DNA from: Pseudomonas sp. LS-2
Lineage (GTDB): Bacteria > Pseudomonadota > Gammaproteobacteria > Pseudomonadales > Pseudomonadaceae
Direction of reading: 5' to 3'
DNA: 46,484 nt
Assembly: GCF_003605735.1 (NCBI RefSeq)
Contig: NZ_QXTJ01000022.1
Location: 3,352 to 49,835 of the forward strand
Shown: positions 26,467 to 34,570 of the stretch, piece after piece
How the letters are laid out: each line of letters opens with the position of its first letter
Numbering within the stretch: the stretch's first letter is position 1
Made by a program: the position numbers and the translations under genes
Notes under the pieces: generated by a model
Seen by the model: only the letters and a program-made list of their open reading frames with translations
Databases searched by the model: none
What the model was told of the DNA's origin: nothing

Positions 26467-27162
26467 ATGCTGCAACTTCGACCTTTCAAATCCCTTGGCG
26501 GCGCCGACCACGGCTGGCTGAACGCTCACCACCACTTTTCGTTCGCCAACTACTACGACCCAAGCCGTATGGCCTGGGGTCAACTGCGCGTCTGGAACGA
26601 CGACGTGATCGAGGCCGGCACCGGCTTCCCGCGTCACCCACACCGCGACATGGAGATCATCACTTACGTTCGTGAAGGCGCGATCACCCACGAAGACAGC
26701 CTGGGCAACCGGGGCCGTACCGAAGCGGGCGACGTACAGGTGATGAGCGCAGGCACTGGCGTGGCCCACAGCGAGTACAACCTGGAATCGAAGGAAACCC
26801 GCATTTTCCAGATCTGGATCATGCCGGACGAGGTCGGTGCTCCCCCTTCCTGGGGCGCCAAACCTTTCCCGAAAGCCAATCGCGAAGGCTTCGTGACCCT
26901 GGCCAGCGGCAAGGCGGATGACGATATCGAGCTGCGCATTCGTGCCAACGCTGGGTTGGTCGCCGCGAACCTGAAGGCCGGTGAATCCGCCGAGTACGCG
27001 CTGGACGAAGGCCGCCGCGCCTACCTGGTGCCGGCAACCGGCATCATCGAAGTCAACGGCCTGCGCGCTGAAGCCCGCGATGGCGTCGCCGTTGCAGACG
27101 AGCGAGTGCTGCGAGTGACCGCCCTGGAAGACAGCGAAATCGTGCTGGTGGACGTGGCGTGA
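26467..27162 (+). CDS. Pirin family protein
   Basis: The 231-aa bicupin starts MLQLRPFKSLGGADHGWLNA. The pirin metal site is visible as 'GFPRHPHRDMEIITYV' (His, His, with Glu after) and 'VQVMSAGTGVAHSEYN', where a further His and Glu complete the site. Members of this YhhW-like group can show quercetinase activity; the native role is unclear. GGAGGAA lies 7-13 bases before the start. A strong terminator follows the stop. Confidence 0.92.
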   Translation: MLQLRPFKSLGGADHGWLNAHHHFSFANYYDPSRMAWGQLRVWNDDVIEAGTGFPRHPHRDMEIITYVREGAITHEDSLGNRGRTEAGDVQVMSAGTGVAHSEYNLESKETRIFQIWIMPDEVGAPPSWGAKPFPKANREGFVTLASGKADDDIELRIRANAGLVAANLKAGESAEYALDEGRRAYLVPATGIIEVNGLRAEARDGVAVADERVLRVTALEDSEIVLVDVA

Positions 27163-27184
27163 TTCAAGGCTGGTACTGAAAGAC

Positions 27185-27218
27185 AAAAGCCCCGGATTCA
27201 TGAGATTCCGGGGCTTTT
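27185..27218. terminator. Bidirectional terminator between the pirin and GNAT genes
   Basis: AAAAGCCCCGGA (27185-27196) and TCCGGGGCTTTT (27207-27218) form a perfect 12-bp stem with a 10-base loop. T-runs follow in both directions. It serves the convergent genes ending at 27162 and 27219 and directly abuts the latter's stop codon. Confidence 0.93.
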
Positions 27219-27917
27219 TCATGCCCTGCCGCTGTCGTCTGCCATTCTCTGTTGCACGAACAGCCTTGCCTGACGGGTCATCTGATCGAGGTGGCGGTCG
27301 CGCTGTTTCTCGGCGTCGGTCATCGCGCGCTTGCCGTGCTGTTTGAGCAGGTAGGCGTGAATCTGCCGCACTTCCACCGAGTGGTAGATCGGTGCCACAT
27401 CCAGCACGGCCAGCAGGCCCTCGGTCTGGTGATCGCGGGTATTCATGACCACCTGCGGACCGCGGGCACTCAACACCTGAAAACCCATGGCCTGGAAGTA
27501 CGGGACCTTCGCGACGAAGCACGCCAGTTCGGCATGGGGATAGCGCTCGGTCATTTTCTGCAGCATCGCCCGGGCAATGCCCCGTCGACGCTGATCGCTG
27601 CGCACCGCCATGTACGCCACCGCACACGCCTGGGGGTCGTCCTGCACCGGCAGGTACAAGAGGAACCCTGCGACCACGGACGGATCGTCATCGTCCAGCG
27701 CCACGATCAGCTCGACGGCAAAGCCCCGGGAGCCGTCCATGGCTTGCAGATATTGATGCACCTCATGCCCGACCCCGTATTGATACAGCGGGTACAGCGG
27801 ATTGCTCGGCGCGATGCCGACCATGCTGATGTCACTCACGTAGTCGACGACCATCTGCATGATCTGGCTGTCGATGGATTCGGGCGGGGTGCTTTCAAGG
27901 CGGGTGATGATCGGCAT
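27219..27917 (-). CDS. GNAT family N-acetyltransferase
   Basis: The 232-aa protein contains the acetyl-CoA site 'AVYMAVRSDQRRRGIARAML'-like stretch (RRRGIA, near residue 113) and 'VPYFQAMGFQVLSARGPQVV', the GNAT motif B region. The C-terminal third, after about residue 165, is charged and alpha-helical and is not part of the fold. It is convergent with the pirin gene. Substrate unknown. Confidence 0.85.
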   Translation of the reverse strand: MPIITRLESTPPESIDSQIMQMVVDYVSDISMVGIAPSNPLYPLYQYGVGHEVHQYLQAMDGSRGFAVELIVALDDDDPSVVAGFLLYLPVQDDPQACAVAYMAVRSDQRRRGIARAMLQKMTERYPHAELACFVAKVPYFQAMGFQVLSARGPQVVMNTRDHQTEGLLAVLDVAPIYHSVEVRQIHAYLLKQHGKRAMTDAEKQRDRHLDQMTRQARLFVQQRMADDSGRA

Positions 27918-28021
27918 GGGGTTCCTGACTCGGGTAAATGCGGCGCAGCGGTGCGCATCATACCGTGTTCTTCTCCACGCCTCGCGGGGCTCACCACAAG
28001 AGTGAGGGCATTTCGAGTAAG

Positions 28022-28468
28022 GTAACCGACGTTGCCGTGCTGTATGCGCGCCCCGAGGAAGCCCAGGTGGTCGCCCGTCACCTCGCCGACCTGCCCTTTT
28101 CTCTCTACGCCAGCGAACGTTATCTGGCTTGCCATGAGCGCGAGGACTTTGTGTTCATCGGTTACGACCAGAGCATGGAGCATTCCGAGCAACAGCAGTG
28201 GCTGCGCTCGCACCTGTCTGGCCGGGCGCTGGCGATCTCCAGCAATGATCTGCGGGTTCAGGCGCAAGCGGCGGCCGGTGACGGCGGGCTGGTGCTGTTG
28301 CCTGCGTTTCTGGCCCGGGAGTACCGGCTCAGACGCGCCCCCACCTGCGACACGGCGTTGAGTCTGCCGGTCTGGCTGGCCTATCACGAAGACCTGCGCA
28401 ACGCGGGCAAGATTCGGGTGGTGCTGGATTTCCTCATCGAATGCCTGGAGTCGCCGGACGAACTGTGA
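28022..28468 (+). pseudogene. Remnant of a LysR-type regulator (C-terminal sensor part only)
   Basis: The readable frame 'VTDVAVLYARPEEAQVVARHLADL' through 'LPVWLAYHEDLRNAGKIRVVLDFL' matches the second half of LysR effector domains. Only about 100 bp separate it from the start of the GNAT gene, so the helix-turn-helix and first sensor lobe, about 150 residues, are missing. No start codon with a ribosome site lies at its head. It may be the relic of a regulator of the MFS gene at 28567. A functional short protein cannot be excluded. Confidence 0.7.
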
Positions 28469-28566
28469 ATTTTTTCACATGCCGTATGCGCGCCCAGCCA
28501 ATTCTCTGCCCTCTCCCGGCTCTCTATCCTCGGCGGTAATAGAGAAATCGATGAGAGGGTCCAACC

Positions 28567-29784
28567 ATGAACGATCATTCCCAAGGCGTCAGTACGCTGC
28601 CGATTTTCAAGGCAGCCTGGATCGTCACGGCGGTGTTCATTCTGTCCAACGCTGCCACTCCGCTGTACGCCCACTGGCAACAGAGCCTGGGCTTTGCCTC
28701 GGGAACGCTGACGCTGATTTTCGGCTGCTACATCCTTGGCCTGCTACTGACGCTGGCCGTGGCCGGGCAACTGGCTGACCACTTTGGCCGCAAGGCTTTG
28801 CTGCTTCCGGGCATCGGCATCGCGATCATCGCGGCATTGCTGTTCGAGCACGCCGGCAGCGTAGCAATGCTCATGATCGCCCGCGTGCTCAGCGGCATTT
28901 CGGTGGGCATCGTGGTCTCGGCCGGGATGGCGAATGTGGTCGAACAGGCCAGCGAACAGCGCAAGCCCTTCGCCTCGCTGATCGCGTCGGTGTCCATGGT
29001 GCTGGGGGCCGGAACCGGGCCGCTGTTGGCCGGCGTGATCGCGCAGTATCTGCCTGAGCCGGTGACGATGGTGTTCAACGTTGAAATCGGCTTGTTGGTG
29101 CTGGCACTGCTGGTGGTGCTGGGCATGCCTCAGCGCAGGCTCGGCAGCGGTCCTTTTCGTCCGCATCTGCCATCGGTTGCCCGAAAACACTTGGGCGTGG
29201 TCGCGCTGGGCGTGTCGTTCTTCGGCCCGGGCCTGACGGCCACGTGTTTCGTGCTGGCCCTCGGACCGAAGCTGCTGGCGACCCTGCTCCAGGCCAACAG
29301 CCCGCTGATCGCAGGTTCCATGGCGTTCGTGATGTTCCTCACGGCGGTCGGCGTGCAATTGGCCGCGAAGAAACGCGCGATGAACCTGATCTTCATCCTC
29401 AGCGGCCTTGCGACCATTGCCGCGATGGCGAGTCTGTGGGGGGCGCTGCAGTCAGGTTCCGCTGCATTGTTGGTGGTCGCGGCGATGCTCGCCGGTGCTG
29501 GACAGGGCCTCGGCCAACTGGGCGGTCTGACCCTGATCGCCAACAACATCGCACCCCAGCGTCGCGCTGAAGCCAATGGCATTTTCAACATGGGCGGTTA
29601 CGTCCCGGCGGGGATCATTCCGGTGGTCACGGGTTACCTGATCGACCTGTTCGGCCTTCAGCGGGCGATCGGCGTCCTGACGGCAGTCATCGCGACGCTG
29701 GCGCTGGTGGCCCTGTCCATGCTGCTGCGCAATCACAGTAAGCACCTGTCACCTCAAACCCCGCGCCATTCCGCGCATCTGTAG
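28567..29784 (+). CDS. MFS permease (drug/sugar efflux-like)
   Basis: The 405-aa protein has about twelve membrane helices. It shows the motif A loop 'GQLADHFGRKALLLPG' after helix 2 and 'RVLSGISVGIVVSAGMANVVEQ' in helix 4. The short loops and the absence of a large central insert suit an efflux-type permease. GAGAGG lies about 10 bases before the ATG. It follows the LysR remnant by 98 bp. Substrate unknown. Confidence 0.87.
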   Translation: MNDHSQGVSTLPIFKAAWIVTAVFILSNAATPLYAHWQQSLGFASGTLTLIFGCYILGLLLTLAVAGQLADHFGRKALLLPGIGIAIIAALLFEHAGSVAMLMIARVLSGISVGIVVSAGMANVVEQASEQRKPFASLIASVSMVLGAGTGPLLAGVIAQYLPEPVTMVFNVEIGLLVLALLVVLGMPQRRLGSGPFRPHLPSVARKHLGVVALGVSFFGPGLTATCFVLALGPKLLATLLQANSPLIAGSMAFVMFLTAVGVQLAAKKRAMNLIFILSGLATIAAMASLWGALQSGSAALLVVAAMLAGAGQGLGQLGGLTLIANNIAPQRRAEANGIFNMGGYVPAGIIPVVTGYLIDLFGLQRAIGVLTAVIATLALVALSMLLRNHSKHLSPQTPRHSAHL

Positions 29785-29793
29785 TCGTGGCGC

Positions 29794-29903
29794 GATGCTC
29801 GTTCCCACGCTCCGCGTGGTAACGCTGCGATTGACGCTCCGCGTCAGAGGGGACGCGGAGCGTCCTGCAAGGCATTCCCACGCTGGAGCGTGGGAACGAT
29901 CAT
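29794..29903. repeat. Pseudomonas intergenic repeat with GTTCCCACGC arms
   Basis: CGTTCCCACGCT (29800-29811) is complementary to AGCGTGGGAACG (29887-29898). Between them lies a second inverted pair, GACGCTCCGCGTC/GGACGCGGAGCGTC. It is a nested palindrome of the kind scattered through Pseudomonas genomes and starts 9 bp after the MFS gene stop. Confidence 0.85.
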
Positions 29904-29940
29904 GAACGGTCACAGACTCTCGTTACAACACGCGTCCCTC

Positions 29941-30008
29941 TGTAGCAGTCCGGCTTGCCGGCGGTGGCGTATTCGGAACCGCTACCGCCGGCAAGCCGGA
30001 CTGCTACA
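29941..30008. repeat. REP/REPIN-type hairpin
   Basis: Arms beginning TGTAGCAGTCCGGCTTGCCG and ending in its exact complement pair over 29 bases with one mismatch, around a 10-base loop. It is a close copy of 23603-23670. It lies between the convergent MFS and aldo/keto reductase genes. Confidence 0.92.
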
Positions 30009-30043
30009 GGTCGGTAGACCTTGTGGGCGCCCCCGCGGCGGGT

Positions 30044-31063
30044 TTACACCACCTTACGCCCTTCGATCGGATACCCCGGATCAGTGTACCCCGGTGTCGA
30101 GGCATGACCCGGCACGACCAGGCTGTCCACCAGCTTCTCATCTTCGGGACCGAGTTCCAGGGTCAGCGCGTCAAGGTAGCTGTCCCACTGTGCCTCAGTG
30201 CGCGGCCCTGCAATGGCCGAGCTGATCAGCGTGTTCTTCAACACCCACGCCAGCGCGAACGCAATGGAAGTCGTGCCGCGTTCGGCCGCATGGGCTGCAA
30301 TGGTTTGCGCGATCTTCAACGACTCGGGACGCCATTCAGTCTGCTGTAGGCGCTTGTCGCCACGGCCTGCGCGGCTGTCGGCAGCGGGCGGCGCATCGAC
30401 TGCATATTTGCCACTGAGCACACCGCGGGCCAGCGGGCTGTACGGCACCACACCCAAGCCATAGTTCGCCGCAGCCGGCAGTTGCTCGACCTCGGCAGTG
30501 CGGTCGACGATGTTATACAGCGGCTCACTGACCACCGGACGCTCGATCCCCAACTGGTCAGCAATGCGCACCACTTCAGCAATGCGCCAGCCACGGAAAT
30601 TCGACACGCCGTAATAACGGATCTTGCCCTGACGAATCAGATCGCCCACGGTGCGCATCGCTTCTTCCAGGGGCGCATCGGCCAGAGCGCGATGGAAATA
30701 CAAAACGTCGATGTAGTCGGTGCCCAGGTTCCTGAGGCTGTTCTCCACCGTCTGGATAATCCACTTGCGCGACTGACCCTGCTCGTTGGGACGTTGCTGC
30801 ATCGTGGCCGGGTGGGTGGGATAACCGAACTTGGTGGCGACCACCCAGGCATCGCGTTGCTGGGCAATCGCCCGCCCCACCACTTGCTCGGATCGCCCGC
30901 CATGATAGGCATCGGCAGTGTCCAGGAAGTTGACGCCTTGTTCGAACGCCTTGTCGATGATGCGTTTGGAAGTCGCCTCGTCGGCCTCGCCGCCAAACAT
31001 CATGGCGCCCAGACACAGGGGCGACACTTTCAGGGCGCTGCGACCCAGATACCGGTAATCCAT
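30044..31063 (-). CDS. Aldo/keto reductase
   Basis: The 339-aa NADPH-dependent oxidoreductase starts MDYRYLGRSALKVSPLCLGAM. The catalytic tetrad is visible: Asp48 and Tyr53 in 'FLDTADAYHGG', Lys78 in 'VVATKFG' and His124 in 'DVLYFHRA'. The C-terminal 'SSAIAGPRTEAQ' is the NADP-binding loop. The first 17 codons of the longer frame are discarded. It lies 136 bp after the LysR gene on the same strand and is a likely target of it. Substrate unknown. Confidence 0.92.
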   Translation of the reverse strand: MDYRYLGRSALKVSPLCLGAMMFGGEADEATSKRIIDKAFEQGVNFLDTADAYHGGRSEQVVGRAIAQQRDAWVVATKFGYPTHPATMQQRPNEQGQSRKWIIQTVENSLRNLGTDYIDVLYFHRALADAPLEEAMRTVGDLIRQGKIRYYGVSNFRGWRIAEVVRIADQLGIERPVVSEPLYNIVDRTAEVEQLPAAANYGLGVVPYSPLARGVLSGKYAVDAPPAADSRAGRGDKRLQQTEWRPESLKIAQTIAAHAAERGTTSIAFALAWVLKNTLISSAIAGPRTEAQWDSYLDALTLELGPEDEKLVDSLVVPGHASTPGYTDPGYPIEGRKVV

Positions 31064-31199
31064 GGAGAGTCTCTCTTTTGCGGATGAAGACATCGTCAGC
31101 GGAGCGTGAATCAAGGTCCTGCTCGACGGCTGAGACCATCCTAACGAACGAGTCTGCCCGGATTAAGACCCTGCGAAGGGATGCAGTTATGAAGTCTCT

Positions 31200-32111
31200 T
31201 CATGAATGCATCTGAGCGGATTGCGCCCATTTGCGCACCGCATCGGCGAACAACTTCAACGCCATCGGCGGATGCCGGTTCGCCGGGTAGTACAGGCAGA
31301 CGCCCGGATAGGTCGGGCTCCATTCCTGCAACAGATGCACCAGGCGCCCCTCGCGCAAGTGGTCTTCGATTTGCGCCAGCGGCACCCAGGCGATGCCGAT
31401 GCCGCTCAACGCGGCCTCGATCATCATGTTGATGTTGTCCAGGGTCATCGGACCGGGAACGTCGATGCTGGTGCTCTGCCCGAGGTACTCGAAGTCCCAG
31501 CGAAACAGCGCGCCACTGGCGAATTTGAAACGGATGCAACGGTGGTCCTTGAGGTCGTGAGGCAATTGCGGGGACGAATGACGCAGCAGGTAATCCGGCG
31601 AGGCGACAGCGGCGAAATGAATGTCCTGACCGAAGCGCACGGCAATCATGTCCTTGGGCACGTCGTCGAAAATCCGCACGCCGGCATCGAAACCGTCGCC
31701 CACGATATCGACCAACCGACTGTCGGCGATCAGCTCGATATGAATCTGCGGATAGTCCGCCAAAAACCCTGGCACCACGTTGCGAAGCAGCAGCCGGATC
31801 GACGACTCAGAGGCGCTGATCCGAATCGACCCCGATGGTGTGTTGCGTGCCGAGGTCACTTCATTGACCACATGGGTCAGATCATTGAGCAACGGGCGCA
31901 CGCCGTGCAGCAGTTGCTCACCGGCCTCGGTCAACGCCACCGAGCGCGTGGTGCGGTTGAACAGACGCATCTCCAGGCGGGCTTCCAGATTGCGCATCGA
32001 ATGGCTCAACGCTGACGGCGAGACTCCCAGCACACGGGCCGCACCGCTGAAACTCTGGTGCTCGGCAATGGCGATGAACGCCGTCAGTTCCGGCAGATCG
32101 GCGCGAATCAT
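31200..32111 (-). CDS. LysR-type transcriptional regulator
   Basis: The 303-aa regulator has an N-terminal winged helix 'LTAFIAIAEHQSFSGAARVLGVSPSALSHSMRNLEARL' and a complete effector domain, with 'GDGFDAGVRIFDDVP' and 'AALSGIGIAWVP'. It resembles the group that regulates neighbouring oxidoreductase genes. Downstream on the same strand is the aldo/keto reductase; divergent, 208 bp away, is the CMD-repeat gene, a second candidate target. Confidence 0.93.
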   Translation of the reverse strand: MIRADLPELTAFIAIAEHQSFSGAARVLGVSPSALSHSMRNLEARLEMRLFNRTTRSVALTEAGEQLLHGVRPLLNDLTHVVNEVTSARNTPSGSIRISASESSIRLLLRNVVPGFLADYPQIHIELIADSRLVDIVGDGFDAGVRIFDDVPKDMIAVRFGQDIHFAAVASPDYLLRHSSPQLPHDLKDHRCIRFKFASGALFRWDFEYLGQSTSIDVPGPMTLDNINMMIEAALSGIGIAWVPLAQIEDHLREGRLVHLLQEWSPTYPGVCLYYPANRHPPMALKLFADAVRKWAQSAQMHS

Positions 32112-32319
32112 TAATGAATAACCCTCATGTAGCGCAGCGGCGTAAAGCAGATTGCTGAATAGGATACAGCGATAAGCGCGTTTTCCGTGCCAGGTCTTTC
32201 GACCCGATTAGTGAGTGGGGCTCATGACTCCATCCCGTTTATCCGTCTTATGCACAACAGCCCACTTGTTTAGTATCGCTTTATCGTCGACACGGCGTCA
32301 CTGAACAGGACCTACGCCC

Positions 32320-33096
32320 ATGAAACTGATCGCCACTGCACTGGCCAGCGTGTTTTTCTCAGCGCTGGTGGGTGCCGAAGAAGGCAAGCCAAGACCCGAT
32401 CCCAAGCCCTCGCCGGATGTGCTGGACGTCACCCCGCAACTCTATGCCTACACCACTGAGCTGTTATTCGGCGAAGTCTGGAAACGTCCGGATCTGGTCC
32501 CCCGTGATCGCAGCCTGATTACCCTTTCGGCCTTGCTCGCCAGCGGGCAGACCCCGCAGATGACCAGCCACATCAAGCTGGCGCTGGACAACGGCGTCAA
32601 GCCCAGCGAGATCACGGGTCTGATTACCCATCTGGCGTTCTACAGTGGCTGGCCCAATGCGATGTCGGCGGTCAGCGTCGCCAAACAGGTCTTCGCAGAA
32701 CGCGGGCTGGATCCGGAACAGATCACCCCGCCGCCGAGCGAGCCCCTGAAACTCGATGAAGAAAGCGAGCGCAAACGCCGCGCTGCGGTTGACGGCTCGG
32801 TGGGTGCAACCGCGCCGGAACTGGCGCGCTACACCAACGACGTGCTGTTCGGCGACCTGTGGCGGCGCACCGATCTGACACCTCGCGACCGCAGTCTGAT
32901 CACCGTCGCCGCACTGATCACCCAGAACCAGTCGGCACAACTGGCCTTCCATCTCAACCGCACCATGGACAACGGCCTGACCCGCGAACAGGCCGCCGAG
33001 GTTGTCACCCACCTGGCGTTCTACGTCGGCTGGCCGAAAGCGATGTCGGCGGTACCGGTGCTCAAGGAAGTGTTCGCATCGCGCAGTGCCCACTGA
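32320..33096 (+). CDS. Exported protein with two carboxymuconolactone-decarboxylase-like repeats
   Basis: The 258-aa protein has a signal peptide (cleavage likely after VGA, residue 19), then two homologous lobes at about 39-128 and 166-254 joined by a charged linker. Each lobe has 'LLFG..W.R.DL.PRDRSLIT' and 'THLAFY.GWP.AMSAV'. Both lack the CxxC redox pair of AhpD-type members, so the carboxymuconolactone-decarboxylase-like fold without that chemistry is expected. Periplasmic location is inferred from the signal. It diverges from the LysR gene, which may control it. Confidence 0.88.
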   Translation: MKLIATALASVFFSALVGAEEGKPRPDPKPSPDVLDVTPQLYAYTTELLFGEVWKRPDLVPRDRSLITLSALLASGQTPQMTSHIKLALDNGVKPSEITGLITHLAFYSGWPNAMSAVSVAKQVFAERGLDPEQITPPPSEPLKLDEESERKRRAAVDGSVGATAPELARYTNDVLFGDLWRRTDLTPRDRSLITVAALITQNQSAQLAFHLNRTMDNGLTREQAAEVVTHLAFYVGWPKAMSAVPVLKEVFASRSAH

Positions 33097-33100
33097 AAAA

Positions 33101-33158
33101 ATGCCCGGATCGCGGCGAACATCGTTCATATGATGTCATTCGCCGCGAAGCCGGGCAT
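33101..33158. terminator. Inverted repeat between convergent CMD-repeat and amidase genes
   Basis: ATGCCCGGATCGCGGCGAA and TTCGCCGCGAAGCCGGGCAT can pair over 19 bases with a one-base bulge. The right arm lies inside the last codons of the amidase gene. There is no real T-run on either side, so it is a terminator-like or protective structure shared by two convergent genes. Confidence 0.6.
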
Positions 33159-34563
33159 CGCCAGGCGGGTGCCGCCAGGCTTGACGCTCAAGCTCACGAA
33201 GCTGGTCCAGCAACTGAACGTCCCGCCCTTTCGCCGCCACGACCTGCAACCCGACGGGAAGCCCGTTGACCTGCCCTGCCGGAATATTGATGGCGGGAAG
33301 GCCGGTGAGATTCCATGCGCTGGTCAGGCTGAGCACCGCTTCTCGAACGCTGACGGCCTCGCCCCCCAATTTGACTTCACGCTGTTCCAGTGCCGGAGCC
33401 GTGAGGGGCAGCGTCGGCATGAGCAGCAGATCGACCTCCTCGAACACCGCTGCCATGTGGGCCATCAGTGCATCACGCGCCTTCATGGCGTGGATGTATT
33501 CCCAGCCACGGACCTCGGCTGACATCTGCAGCCGCTCCAGCACTTCAGGGTCGAACAGCTGCGGATTGTCGGCCACGCGTTCGTTGTGCACTTCATACGC
33601 CTCCGCGCGCTGAATCGCCGCCATGGCCTTGCGCAGTCCAGGCATCACCCTATCGAAACCCTGCAGCCGTTCGAGCGGCTGCTTGAAAAACGTTTCTGCA
33701 AATCGGTAAATGGTTTGGGTCACCACAGGGTCGGCGGCGCCGAAGGCGTGCACGTCAATCCAGGCGACGCGGGGCGCGTGCTCTGATTTGAAGGGCTGCG
33801 CGTTGAAAGGCTGTGAGCCCAGAGGGTTCAACCCGCTTGGCGCACTGATGGCCGCGAACACCAGCGCGGCATCTTCCGCACTGTTGGCGATGGGTCCGAC
33901 GTGGTCCAGGGTCTTGGACAGCGGGAAGATCCCTTGCATCGGCACCACGTCGAACCCCGGTTTGAAACCCACTGCGCCGCACAGACCGGTCGGAATTCTG
34001 ATCGATCCCCCGGTGTCCGTGCCCAGCGCCAGCGGCACCATGCCCGATGCCACCGCAGCCGCGCTCCCGGCACTCGATCCTCCCGTCATGCGAGTGGTGT
34101 CCCACGGGTTTTTCGATGCGCCCTGAAGTGAGCGGTCGCCAGTCGGGCCGTAGGCGAACTCGTGGGTCAGGGTTTTTCCGAGGATCACTGCGCCGGCGTC
34201 CCGCAGGCGGCGAACGCACAGTGCATCCTCCAGCGGCTGATGCTCGGCAAAGTGCGCCGACCCGTAGGTCGTGGGCATGTCGAAGGTGTCGATGTTGTCC
34301 TTGATCGAGACGGGAATGCCGTGCAGCGGACCGGCATCCTGGCCTGCCGCGAGGGCCGCATCGGCCAGTACCGCCTGGGCCAGCGCGCCTTCTGCGTTGA
34401 CGTGAACGAAGGCGTTGATCACAGGGTTCAAGCGCTCGATGCTCTCGAGCGCCGCGTGTGTCAGCGCCACGGACGTCAACTGGCCGTTGCGCAAACGCTG
34501 GCCGAGTTCAACGACCGAGGCACCGAAGAAGTCGCCAGGGGAATGGGGAAGTACGGGGGTCAT
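33136..34563 (-). CDS. Amidase signature family enzyme
   Basis: The 475-aa hydrolase cleaves a C-N amide bond in a small molecule. The Ser-cisSer-Lys triad is complete: Lys88 in 'GIPVSIKDNID', Ser163 in GGSSAGS (161-167) and Ser187 in 'GTDTGGSIR'. Spacing matches the family. No signal peptide is seen, so it is cytoplasmic. It starts 7 bp after the MFS gene stop, so the two form an operon that likely imports and then hydrolyses an amide. The actual substrate is unknown. Confidence 0.93.
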   Translation of the reverse strand: MTPVLPHSPGDFFGASVVELGQRLRNGQLTSVALTHAALESIERLNPVINAFVHVNAEGALAQAVLADAALAAGQDAGPLHGIPVSIKDNIDTFDMPTTYGSAHFAEHQPLEDALCVRRLRDAGAVILGKTLTHEFAYGPTGDRSLQGASKNPWDTTRMTGGSSAGSAAAVASGMVPLALGTDTGGSIRIPTGLCGAVGFKPGFDVVPMQGIFPLSKTLDHVGPIANSAEDAALVFAAISAPSGLNPLGSQPFNAQPFKSEHAPRVAWIDVHAFGAADPVVTQTIYRFAETFFKQPLERLQGFDRVMPGLRKAMAAIQRAEAYEVHNERVADNPQLFDPEVLERLQMSAEVRGWEYIHAMKARDALMAHMAAVFEEVDLLLMPTLPLTAPALEQREVKLGGEAVSVREAVLSLTSAWNLTGLPAINIPAGQVNGLPVGLQVVAAKGRDVQLLDQLRELERQAWRHPPGDARLRGE

Positions 34564-34570
34564 GATCGCC

